Origin: an uncultured bacterium | GTDB taxonomy: Bacteria; Planctomycetota; UBA1135; GCA-002686595 | Assembly: GCA_938030175.1 (NCBI GenBank) | Contig: CALHGQ010000111.1 | Coordinates: 1 to 41,920 of the forward strand | Direction: 5' to 3' | Length of the DNA: 41,920 bases | In this document: piece after piece, positions 16,670 to 24,569 of the stretch | Position numbering within the stretch: position 1 is the first letter of the stretch | Layout: each line of letters begins with the position of its first letter | Position numbers and translations under genes: made by a program | Notes under the pieces: model-generated | The model's input: only the letters and a program-made list of their open reading frames with translations | Database searches by the model: none | What the model was told of the DNA's origin: nothing

Positions 16670-18361
16670 TCACTCAAAGTCGATGCGAAGCCCCGGCGTG
16701 AAGTTCGAGGTGTTCACTCCGCCCACGGCATCGCGGTGCCAGCCTTGGAAGTACACGGAGGTGCCGGGTAGGACGACGAGAGAGCCCGACGGCTGCGGAA
16801 CGTCGGCAAGGTCGATTCGGAGGGACGCGTCTCCAAAGAGCCCTGAGTCCAAGACTTCGCCGGGACGGATGTACCGCCCAATGAAGCCGCCCAGGCAGAG
16901 GTTGCCGGCGCTTCCACCTGGGTTGGCCAAGAAGCCCTCGGACAGGCTCGCGAGGAAGAAGGTGAGAACCGATGCCGGAAGCCTGCTTGCACGGAGCACT
17001 ACTTCGTTGCGGTTGACCGCCGAGAAGCCGAGGGCATCGATCGTGCTGGTCACGCTCGTCGAGTTCGGAGCGGCAGAGCAGTACGTCGTGCCGATATCCT
17101 CCAGCAGGTTGCGACCATAGATCAGGAAGTTCGGAGAGCTCATGCCCTGAATCAGATTCAGCGCGCGGGACGTAAACACGACGGTGTGCCCGTCGTGGTC
17201 GATGTGGGGGTCGCACGCTTCCCTGTTGATCGGACCGCCGCCCCAGCCAACGCTGATGCGTTCGGTGGTGTCGGTCAGCCGATCTCGCAGGTAGATCTCT
17301 TCGCTAAACCCGTTCCCGCCTGGCAAGAGGTCATCGGAGTCCGCGCTAAAGGTCACGAAGCGCCCGCGGAACGAGATCCCCATGGGGGAGCTGAGGTTGC
17401 CCGACGCGTTTTGGCCACTGGGAGTGAGGCTGAGCCTCTCCACGCTGTCCGTTGCCACGTCGTAGGCAAAGATCCCGCCGACCGGGGCGATCATGGACGA
17501 CCAGAAGGCCACGACCTGACCCGAGCCAGAGATGGCGGGCCACGCGGCGCCCAGGGTCGAACCGGTAAGGATCGTCGGGTGATCGATCTGACGGATCTCG
17601 CCCGTCGTCATGTCCTTGAGGTAGATGTTCACCTCACTCGGCGCCGTGGTCCCCAGGTTGTCTGCGGCCGAGCGGAACACGAGGGCCTCTCCGCTATCGC
17701 AGATATCAACGTCGATGGACCATGAGTCCGCGCCGATGCCGGATTGCGTCACGCTGACGTACTCGATCGCCCCCGACAACCGGTCGTATCGGTAGATGTC
17801 GGCGTTGTTGTTCAGGTCACGGACGTCCAACTGAGCGTCGGAATCGAAGGCGACGTAGCGGCCGTTTCCGGAGATCCTTGGCCGAGCGCTTGACGCATCG
17901 CTTGGCATCCCGTTCGCCTTCTTGCTGACCAGTTCGGTCGTTCCCGTGACCATGTCCCTCAAGAAGATGTCCCTCCTGTCGTTCGTGTCGCCGGCCACGA
18001 GGTCATCGCGGGCTCCGGCGAACGTCACGTACCGGCCATCGTCGGAGATGTCGGGCCAGAAGCAGCGATCGGCGGGTGTTCCATCCGGGAGGACGCTCAC
18101 GATGTCCGTCGTCTTCGTGACCAGGTCGTGGCGAAAGACGAAGTCGAAGCTCCCCACGGAGCCCGGCGCTAGGTTGGTCGCTCGACTGGAGAAGACCGCA
18201 TAGCGGCCGTCGCCGGAGATCCTCGCCCCGTCACAGGGGCCATTGGCGAAGTCCCCGGCGTCGTTGACACTGATGGCGATGTTGGTCTGAGCGGCGGCGG
18301 TGGCGAGCGCGCCTGCCAGCCATGCCGCGGCGAGCGACGCGGGAGCGAGAGGTTTAGGCAT
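16670..18361 (-). CDS. secreted TolB/PD40-type beta-propeller protein with shared C-terminal domain
   Basis: 563 residues with a signal peptide (LAAAWLAGALATAAAQ). Repeated blades of the TolB/PD40 type carry the pattern ISGDGRYAVFSS, ISDDGRYVTFAG, ISGNGRYVAFDS and similar, forming a propeller over residues ~30-420. From about residue 427 (16670-17083) lies a separate domain: it starts YC, has GGSAGNLCLGGFIGRY, then PQPSG and VYFQGWHRD, ends SNFTPGLRIDFE. The same domain ends two other proteins in the window (32863-33267 and 39199-39612). The two cysteines (start of the domain and LC) could form a disulfide. Function of the protein unknown; it is probably exported to the surface or outer-membrane side. 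The transcript probably starts after TAGTAT at 18387-18392, 25 bases upstream of the ATG. Confidence 0.78.
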   Translation of the reverse strand: MPKPLAPASLAAAWLAGALATAAAQTNIAISVNDAGDFANGPCDGARISGDGRYAVFSSRATNLAPGSVGSFDFVFRHDLVTKTTDIVSVLPDGTPADRCFWPDISDDGRYVTFAGARDDLVAGDTNDRRDIFLRDMVTGTTELVSKKANGMPSDASSARPRISGNGRYVAFDSDAQLDVRDLNNNADIYRYDRLSGAIEYVSVTQSGIGADSWSIDVDICDSGEALVFRSAADNLGTTAPSEVNIYLKDMTTGEIRQIDHPTILTGSTLGAAWPAISGSGQVVAFWSSMIAPVGGIFAYDVATDSVERLSLTPSGQNASGNLSSPMGISFRGRFVTFSADSDDLLPGGNGFSEEIYLRDRLTDTTERISVGWGGGPINREACDPHIDHDGHTVVFTSRALNLIQGMSSPNFLIYGRNLLEDIGTTYCSAAPNSTSVTSTIDALGFSAVNRNEVVLRASRLPASVLTFFLASLSEGFLANPGGSAGNLCLGGFIGRYIRPGEVLDSGLFGDASLRIDLADVPQPSGSLVVLPGTSVYFQGWHRDAVGGVNTSNFTPGLRIDFE

Positions 18362-18524
18362 TTTGGGTGGGTGTAGGGACAGCTCGATACTACGCCCCCG
18401 GCCCCATTTCGGCTGGTACCCGCCTGCCTCCTATGGCTTGGTCGAGGCACTCCCGCGCGACATCAGCGGGAATTCCCCCCGATTTGCAGGTGTGACCGTC
18501 CGTGACAGCCGCTCTAAAGGGGGG

Positions 18525-20924
18525 ATGCTACTCCCAATCATCGTGCTGACAGCCGCAGCCACCGCTGGCGCCATCCTCTCCGAAACCGGCGGGAACGACC
18601 GCGCAACGGCCATTGACGCTTGCCTGGACGGGAAGACGGACGATTGGCTCCGCAAGACGGCGGACGTCGAGGTTGCGCTCCGCGATGCGCTGCGGCCTGA
18701 GGAGTCGAGGCTCAAGCCAGGGAACGTCAGGGAGCTGACCCACAACCAGGGCAGCTTCGCGCGCGAACCGCTTGAGTACGCGGTGAGGCTTCCCCTCGAC
18801 TTCGGGAAGAAGCCTGGGCCGTGGCCGCTCGTGCTAACGCTGCCTGAGGAAGGGGAGACCCCAGGGCGGCACCTGCGTGACCGGTGGCACGACAGGGACT
18901 TCCTCAAGAGTGCGATCTTGGTGAGTCCGGCGATGCCCGAGGATCGGAAGGCGTGGAGTCAAGTGGTCGTTCTCGGTCAGCCGGGGGGGCTTGCGCGGAT
19001 GTTGACGGCGCTCCGGGTGTGCACCGAGACCCTGGATGTTGACCCCGACCGCGTGCTCTGCGTCGGCACCGGCGAGGGGGGCAACGCGGCGCTGGAAGCC
19101 GCGCGTCAGTTTCCCCAACGGTTCGCGGGGGTTGCGTGCCGCGCCTCCGACGCGGGCATCGACCAGGTCGACGTTCTCAACAACATGCCGATCCACATCA
19201 CGGTGGGCGGGGCTAACTCCAAGGCGTTCGCGGCGAAGTGCAAGGAGAAAGGCATCGAGTCCGTCACGATCGATGCGAGCCCCGACGAAGCGCCGCTGAC
19301 GCAGTGGCTCTTGAAGCAGCGTCGCACCCCCCAACCGAATGAGGTTCGGGTGGTCGTGGGCAAGCCGTTTCCGACGCGTTGCTACTGGGTGGGCGTGGCG
19401 CCGATCGATCCGTCGACCGGCGGCGCCTACGCCACGGCGACGCTGCGCCCCGAAGCGAACTCCATCGTCCTGACCGGTGCGGGCATCTCGTTCGCGAGGC
19501 TCTACCTGTCGGATGAGATGCTCGATCTCGACAAGCCCATTGCCCTCCAGGTGAACGGGGAGTTGCGGCAGGAGACCGTCGAGCGCAGCCTGCGCGTCAC
19601 ACGGGAGAACCTCATTGACGGCATCAGTGACTTGGGCGCGGTTTATACGGCCCAGCTGATCGTTGACCTGCGTGCACCAGGTGAGTTCGCTCTTCCTGGA
19701 CCCGAAGAGCTGGCGACGGCGACCGCTGACGTGATGGCACGACTCAACGACCCGATCGCGGCTGAAGCAAGGGGGTGGGTCGAGCGCGACGGGGAGTGGT
19801 TCTCCGCTGAAGATCGGGCGCGCATTCGCTCCGGGGATCGTCGTGACCCCAAGACCGGACTCTGGAGCACGCGCGCTGACGCCAAGCGCACGCGCAAAGG
19901 CGCCGTTCGGTTCGACGACGTCTGGTTGGAGGCCGAGGACGCGGAGAAGCTGAAGGAGGGTCTCTATCCGGTGGGTGGCGAGTGGTGCGATCTCGTGCAA
20001 GCGAACCGGCGGCACACGCGGCTCGATTCCCCCTGGGTGATCCCGACGGCGTTCGCCACGATCCACGCCACGACGGATCGCTCCACGGCGATCGCCGCGC
20101 TCGTGAACATGGCGCGCACCATCCCGGATCTGGAACGGGCCCTTGGCGTCGTGCCTTCGTTGCCCCTGGACGTGGTCCTAGCACGCACCGAAGAGCAGGC
20201 CGACCGCCTCGCCTTCGGCGCTCCTGACGGTCGACACGCCCCGCTGCACGGGGCCGGACGCCATGTGATCTACGGCGCATACTTCGCCGAGCGGCGCTTT
20301 CAACGCGATCGATCGAAGTTCGTGTACGACGGCGCGGGCGTGGGGATCTGGAACGCCGAGGTGTTGCACGGTGATGCCTTCGGGGTCCACTCGTCGCGCC
20401 TTGCCTTCGCTCTCTCGTGGGTTGACGCGATCGACCCCAGCCCGGCGGCTTCGAAGGCGGCCCGAAAAGACGGGCCCGGCGCGGACTTCTTGACCGAGCG
20501 CGAAGCCGAGAAGAGGCTCCCAGCGTGGCTCACTTGGGGCGCAGCGGTCTATGCCGAGCGGTTCTATCGCGATACGTCGATCGACCTCGTGGCGACCCCC
20601 GACGCGGACCCTTGGTGGACGCGCACGTGGTCGGTCTCGAACCTGGTTGATGCCGGCGGGCTGGGCGACATGGCCGAAGTCTTTGAGGTCGCGATGGATC
20701 CAGCCGACGCGAAGAAGGCCCGCCTGCAGCTCTTGCGAGCGGGCTCCCTCGTTGCGTTCGTTCTCGATGGAGACTGCGGCCCTGTGCGCGAAGCACATGC
20801 CGCACTCAAGGGGGCGCTCATCGAAGCCGGCCTCACCGGGCCACTGGATCCGGAGCTTGTGGCAGCCCTAGAGGATGCGATTCGCGCCCACGAGGCAGAA
20901 CTCCGCGCGTTTATTGGGAGCTAG
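18525..20924 (+). CDS. alpha/beta-hydrolase-like protein lacking the nucleophile serine
   Basis: About 800 residues. The start MLLPIIVLTAAATAGAILSETGG is preceded by AAAGGGGGG, the best Shine-Dalgarno sequence in the window, and gives a probable signal peptide. The first ~270 residues have the layout of a hydrolase: PLVLTLPEEGETPG, a nucleophile-elbow region CVGTGEGGNAALEAARQFPQRF and VACRASDAGI. The elbow reads G-T-G-E-G-G, so glycine stands where the serine of G-x-S-x-G should be; the enzyme is probably inactive or works differently. The rest (to about 800) is a large region with many Trp, Glu and Arg residues (EGLYPVGGEWCDLVQANRRH and so on) and no recognised domain. It ends 8 bases before the convergent PagL-type gene. 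Confidence 0.7.
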   Translation: MLLPIIVLTAAATAGAILSETGGNDRATAIDACLDGKTDDWLRKTADVEVALRDALRPEESRLKPGNVRELTHNQGSFAREPLEYAVRLPLDFGKKPGPWPLVLTLPEEGETPGRHLRDRWHDRDFLKSAILVSPAMPEDRKAWSQVVVLGQPGGLARMLTALRVCTETLDVDPDRVLCVGTGEGGNAALEAARQFPQRFAGVACRASDAGIDQVDVLNNMPIHITVGGANSKAFAAKCKEKGIESVTIDASPDEAPLTQWLLKQRRTPQPNEVRVVVGKPFPTRCYWVGVAPIDPSTGGAYATATLRPEANSIVLTGAGISFARLYLSDEMLDLDKPIALQVNGELRQETVERSLRVTRENLIDGISDLGAVYTAQLIVDLRAPGEFALPGPEELATATADVMARLNDPIAAEARGWVERDGEWFSAEDRARIRSGDRRDPKTGLWSTRADAKRTRKGAVRFDDVWLEAEDAEKLKEGLYPVGGEWCDLVQANRRHTRLDSPWVIPTAFATIHATTDRSTAIAALVNMARTIPDLERALGVVPSLPLDVVLARTEEQADRLAFGAPDGRHAPLHGAGRHVIYGAYFAERRFQRDRSKFVYDGAGVGIWNAEVLHGDAFGVHSSRLAFALSWVDAIDPSPAASKAARKDGPGADFLTEREAEKRLPAWLTWGAAVYAERFYRDTSIDLVATPDADPWWTRTWSVSNLVDAGGLGDMAEVFEVAMDPADAKKARLQLLRAGSLVAFVLDGDCGPVREAHAALKGALIEAGLTGPLDPELVAALEDAIRAHEAELRAFIGS

Positions 20925-20932
20925 CGTCGAGG

Positions 20933-21544
20933 CTACAGCTCGGTGGCAAACGTGAAGAGGATCGACTCGGATCCTTGGTTGCGGCTGTAGAGGCCGCCGT
21001 TGCTGAGGTGGAACAGACCCGCTCCGAAAGTGACGCCGTCGAAGACCTCCAAGTTGAGGTCTATCCCAGAGCGAAATTCGACGGGTCCACCTAGGTCTAC
21101 GCCCCCTGGGGAGTAGATGCCCGGTGCGAAGGACAGGCCGAGGCTGTATTCACCCTCGTCGTCAAGGTCGATTTCGGCCCGCGCGCCGACGTACCAGTAG
21201 TTGCCGCCATCGTCCAGAAGGCTCGCGCCAACGATGGGCCTCAGGGAGAACGAGTTGAGCACGTCGAAGGAGGTCAACCTGGCCTCCAGCCCGACTTCGA
21301 AGACCTGTTCTGTTTGTAGTGCCCCGAAGGTGCCGATGTTCGCGGCTAGGTCGACGCTTTCGAAGAGTGAGTAGTGGCCATCGCTCGCCGGTTGCGCCGG
21401 GACGTCGACCCGAGCTCCAGCCGTGTCCTGGGCGGCTGCCATCGGAGCTAGGGCCAGGAGGGCACCTAGCAGTGCAGCGTGGGGTATTGCCTTCTTGAGG
21501 CTACGGCGGGCGGTCGTGGCGATGAGTTGACTGATTCGCTTCAT
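20933..21544 (-). CDS. pagL: PagL-type lipid A 3-O-deacylase (acyloxyacyl hydrolase family)
   Basis: An outer-membrane enzyme of 203 residues that would remove the 3-O-linked acyl chain from lipid A. It has a signal peptide (IPHAALLGALLALAPMAAAQ) followed by alternating beta strands of an eight-stranded barrel. The catalytic set is present: H179 and S181 in FHLSNGG and E193 in NQGSESIL. The 14-residue gap between His and Glu equals that between His126 and Glu140 of Pseudomonas PagL. The start ATG 21544 gives a clean signal peptide; the frame is open 16 codons further but that part lacks signal character. That a planctomycete keeps such an enzyme fits lipid-A-like glycolipids in the outer membrane. 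It is followed after 8 bases by a convergent gene. Confidence 0.78.
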   Translation of the reverse strand: MKRISQLIATTARRSLKKAIPHAALLGALLALAPMAAAQDTAGARVDVPAQPASDGHYSLFESVDLAANIGTFGALQTEQVFEVGLEARLTSFDVLNSFSLRPIVGASLLDDGGNYWYVGARAEIDLDDEGEYSLGLSFAPGIYSPGGVDLGGPVEFRSGIDLNLEVFDGVTFGAGLFHLSNGGLYSRNQGSESILFTFATEL

Positions 21545-21711
21545 GGGGTTCAGGCAAGGCATTGGGGGTGAAGGAAGGGAATGAGCCGCCATCTGCGGCG
21601 GTCACTTCTTCGGTAGACTGATCTGTCTGTGACCAAAAGGTGCATGAACCGGGCGCCTGGGGTCCCAGGCTGGACCGAGTTCACCCTCCCGCGCCGCCTC
21701 CCCTGCGGAGT

Positions 21712-21800
21712 GAAGCAAGAGACCGCCCTCCAAAAGCGCGATGCCCCGGAGAGTCGAAACTCCCCGGGGCATCGCGTTTTGGATGGCGGTCTCTTGCTTC
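21712..21800. repeat. 90-bp near-perfect inverted repeat (long hairpin)
   Basis: Arms 21712-21753 and 21760-21800 pair over about 40 bases with one bulged base and two mismatches around the 6-base loop TCGAAA. The stem is far longer than an intrinsic terminator. It begins 12 bases after the stop of the aldo/keto reductase gene and lies 168 bases upstream of the PagL-type start. No T-run follows on either strand. It could be a transcription-stop element, a processing site, or a copy of an interspersed palindromic repeat. Small open frames across it are by-products of its symmetry. Confidence 0.85.
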
Positions 21801-21812
21801 GCTACGCTCCGA

Positions 21813-22793
21813 CTACGCCTCGAGGATCGAGACAAGCTTCTTGCGCGCTGCCTCGTCGAGGGCTGGCCCGATGCCAGCCGCCATGTTGTCGTCGAGGTGA
21901 TGAGCCTTGCTCGTAGCCGGGATGGGCAGGGTGGCCGCTGGATGCCCGAGGATGAACTTCAGGAAGAGCTGCGCCCAGGAGTGCGCGCCGAAGTCCGCTG
22001 ACCACGGAGGCAGCTCGAGCCCCTTCGTGGCCTTGAACAGCCCGCCCCGTTGGAACGGGCGCATCACGAGTACCCCAACGCCATGCTCAATGCACGCGGG
22101 CAGCACGCGAGCCTCCACGGCTCGGTCCGTGACGGAATAGGGGATCTGGATAAAGTCGAGGACGTCGCTGGTGACGAGCTCTTCGACCTTCTCGTAGTTC
22201 CGCATCTCGGTGACGCCAACGTAGCGGACGCGCCCGCTCGATCGCCAATCCTTGAGGGTCTCAAGGTGCTCGTCGAGCCCCACCAAGTTGTGCACCTGCA
22301 TGAGGTCGAAGCGCTTCGTCCCCATCAGCTCCTCACTGCGCGCCATCTGGGCTATGCCGGCCTCCTTGCCTTCCTTCGTCCAGACCTTCGTCGCGTAGAA
22401 GAGGTCATTTCGCTGGAGCTTTGCCGTCAGCGCACCGACGACGGCCTCACTGCGCTTGTACATGGGCGAGGAGTCGACAAGGGTGCCGCCCCAGTCGAGG
22501 AAGCGCTCCATGACGGCGAGCTGGCCCGGGTTGTCGCCGGCAGGATCGACATCGAACGTGCGCGAGGTGCCGAGTCCGATTTGGGGGAGCAGTTCACCGG
22601 TGCGCGGAATCCGAATGCGGCGGATGGCCGAGCGCAGCGGCTCTTCGCCACCATCGTGATCCTCGTTGCCGAGGGCCACCGGGGCCAGGGAGCCTGCGAG
22701 GCCACCCGTGAGGGCTACGCCAGCTGCGGCCCCCAGGAAGGATCTTCGATCGTGACGGGCGGGTTCGGTCGTGGGTGAGGAGGGGTGCTGCAT
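21813..22793 (-). CDS. Tat-exported aldo/keto reductase
   Basis: 326 residues. A twin-arginine signal (HDRRSFLGAAAGVALTGGLAGSLA) sends it folded to the periplasm. The barrel has the family tetrad D107 (LVDSS), Y112 (PMYKRSE), K136 (YATKVW) and H168 (MQVHNL). It therefore looks like an active NAD(P)H-dependent oxidoreductase, although a Tat-exported AKR needs a cofactor carried across. Substrate unknown; planctomycetes have several such oxidoreductases, some of which act on sugars. ATG 22793 is preceded by GCTAAGCT with a 7-base gap, a leaderless-type arrangement. The 3' end is followed after 12 bases by a long hairpin. Confidence 0.85.
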   Translation of the reverse strand: MQHPSSPTTEPARHDRRSFLGAAAGVALTGGLAGSLAPVALGNEDHDGGEEPLRSAIRRIRIPRTGELLPQIGLGTSRTFDVDPAGDNPGQLAVMERFLDWGGTLVDSSPMYKRSEAVVGALTAKLQRNDLFYATKVWTKEGKEAGIAQMARSEELMGTKRFDLMQVHNLVGLDEHLETLKDWRSSGRVRYVGVTEMRNYEKVEELVTSDVLDFIQIPYSVTDRAVEARVLPACIEHGVGVLVMRPFQRGGLFKATKGLELPPWSADFGAHSWAQLFLKFILGHPAATLPIPATSKAHHLDDNMAAGIGPALDEAARKKLVSILEA

Positions 22794-22800
22794 AGGACGG

Positions 22801-22806
22801 AGCTTA
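22801..22806 (-). promoter_or_regulatory. -10-like box TAAGCT, leaderless start of the aldo/keto reductase
   Basis: Minus-strand GCTAAGCT, 7 bases before ATG 22793. The same hexamer precedes mtfA with a 6-base gap. Confidence 0.5.
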
Positions 22807-22923
22807 GCACGCTCGTAGCGTGATCTCGTCTAGGGGCAGTGGCTGGCCCCATTCGCCGAGTGATCCCCGAACTTCTTCAGGCCGTGCTATCGTGAGCCAG
22901 CCTTCCCTTCCCACTCGCTCGCC

Positions 22924-24546
22924 ATGCAATCACTTCATCGCTTTACCTTCGCAGCCGCTGTTCTCGGCTTCGTTTCGACTGCCCCCGGAGTCGCGCAGAC
23001 CGAAACAGTCTTCGGTCTCACTAACCCTGTTTCCCAAGCCAGCGGCTGGGGCGCCTCCGCCGCGATCCTCGATGACGTGGACGGCGATGGAACCGCGGAC
23101 CTCTTGGTGGGGGCGCCGGGCTTCGGTGGCGGGGTAGCGGCGAGCGTCCATTCCGGCGTTAGTGGCGCACACCTCTACAGCGTGATGGCGTCCAACGCGC
23201 CCATGTTCTTTGGGGACGCGGTCTTCCCCATGTTGGATGAAACCGGCGACGGGATCTCTGAGATCATGTCGCTCCGTAGTCAGTCCGGCAACCCGAGCTC
23301 GGGGCCCGGAACCATCACGGTTCACGACGGCGCCGACGGCAGCGAAATCCGCAGCGTCTCGATCGCCGCTGGCGCCACGCTGCAGGCCCACTCGCAGACC
23401 GACGCTTACTCGCCTGGCGACATCGACGGCGATGGGTACGGCGATCTGCTCTGCGTGACGGCCGGGTTGCAGTCACCGGGCGCGGCGCGCCCCGTCACAG
23501 CACTCTCAGGGCTGACGGGCGAGCTCCTCTACGTCGCGGAGCACGCAGCTGACGTTTCCATAGGAGCGTTCACCTCGGTCTCTGACCACGATGGTGACGG
23601 TCAAGACGACTTCGCGGTCGCCACGAGGCAAGCAAGCGTCGGTGCGGTCGAGATCTTCTCCACCGCGACAGGCCTGCTCCTCTCGGCGTTCCCGTGCAGC
23701 GCCGTCGATCAGATCACGAACAACCATGAGCCGTTCGTCGCCGTATCCGACCTCGACGGTGATGGACTGAAAGACCTGGCCGTCGGCGGCCTCTTTACGG
23801 GCTTCGCTGCCATCGCGTCCTCCGCCACGGGCTCGACGATTCGTGACTGGAGCGTGGTGGCCAGCGGCACGCTGTCTTTTGGCAGTCGACTGATCGAGGT
23901 CGGCGATCTCACCGGCGATGGTCACAGGGACCTGCTTGCGTTCCAAGCCTTTGGGGACTTTCAGAACGATCCGTTCGTAGCGGCTTTGGACCCGGTGACG
24001 GGCGACGTGCTGTTCCACGAGTTCATCCCGGGCCTTGTGGGGGGCTACACGGGTGACGAGCGCTTGATGGCGATCGATGCATCGCTCGATCCACTAGGTT
24101 TCCCCCTCTTCGCGTTCCAGTCGGCCCCGCCGAGCGAGGTTAAGGTCCAGAGGATCCTTCCTGAGATCGGTGACGCCGACTGCTTTGGCGCCGCTGATGC
24201 AATGGGGGTCATGGCCCAGCTGACGGCGCGCGGTGCGCCGCGGGTCCAGGGCCCATCGCGCCTAAGCTTGACGCTCACCGACGCACAACCGGGCGGCTTC
24301 GCGGCCATTCTCTTCGGGTTGGAGCGCACGGTGTTCCCCATCGGGCCCGCCGATCTCTGCGTTGGAATGACGCCTGGCCTGATCCGCCTCGGCAACCTCT
24401 CCACCGCTGGCGACGCAACCCTAGACGTGAGCCTCAGTGCCCTCGGCGCGGCCGCGTTCGAGGACTGGACGTTCCAGGGGGTTTTCCGCGACGCCGTTCT
24501 AGGCGTCCGCGCGACAAACGCTGTCACGTTCACTGCGGCTCCGTAG
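22924..24546 (+). CDS. secreted FG-GAP repeat protein with C-terminal domain
   Basis: 540 residues. A signal peptide (FAAAVLGFVSTAPGVAQ) leads into an FG-GAP propeller whose blades carry calcium-binding DxDGDGxxDL loops: DDVDGDGTADLLVGAP, GDIDGDGYGDLLC, SDHDGDGQDDFAV, SDLDGDGLKDLAV and GDLTGDGHRDLLA. The last ~120 residues (from CFGAADAMG to the end) contain the pattern LCVG..., then EDWTFQGVFRD and RATNAVTF, a diverged version of the C-terminal domain seen in three other proteins of this window. It is probably bound to the surface or released; FG-GAP proteins often bind other surface molecules. A TATCGT box at 22888 could give a 30-base leader. It converges on the minus-strand gene ending at 24570. 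Confidence 0.82.
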   Translation: MQSLHRFTFAAAVLGFVSTAPGVAQTETVFGLTNPVSQASGWGASAAILDDVDGDGTADLLVGAPGFGGGVAASVHSGVSGAHLYSVMASNAPMFFGDAVFPMLDETGDGISEIMSLRSQSGNPSSGPGTITVHDGADGSEIRSVSIAAGATLQAHSQTDAYSPGDIDGDGYGDLLCVTAGLQSPGAARPVTALSGLTGELLYVAEHAADVSIGAFTSVSDHDGDGQDDFAVATRQASVGAVEIFSTATGLLLSAFPCSAVDQITNNHEPFVAVSDLDGDGLKDLAVGGLFTGFAAIASSATGSTIRDWSVVASGTLSFGSRLIEVGDLTGDGHRDLLAFQAFGDFQNDPFVAALDPVTGDVLFHEFIPGLVGGYTGDERLMAIDASLDPLGFPLFAFQSAPPSEVKVQRILPEIGDADCFGAADAMGVMAQLTARGAPRVQGPSRLSLTLTDAQPGGFAAILFGLERTVFPIGPADLCVGMTPGLIRLGNLSTAGDATLDVSLSALGAAAFEDWTFQGVFRDAVLGVRATNAVTFTAAP

Positions 24547-24569
24547 GCGCGCGACCTAGGACCGCCGAG

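Noticed and set aside
18834-20066. 410-codon minus-strand open frame
   Set aside because: Antisense to the hydrolase-like protein and of mirror composition.
21602-21916. Short open frames on both strands across the 90-bp hairpin
   Set aside because: Their similarity to each other follows from the inverted repeat; no coding evidence.
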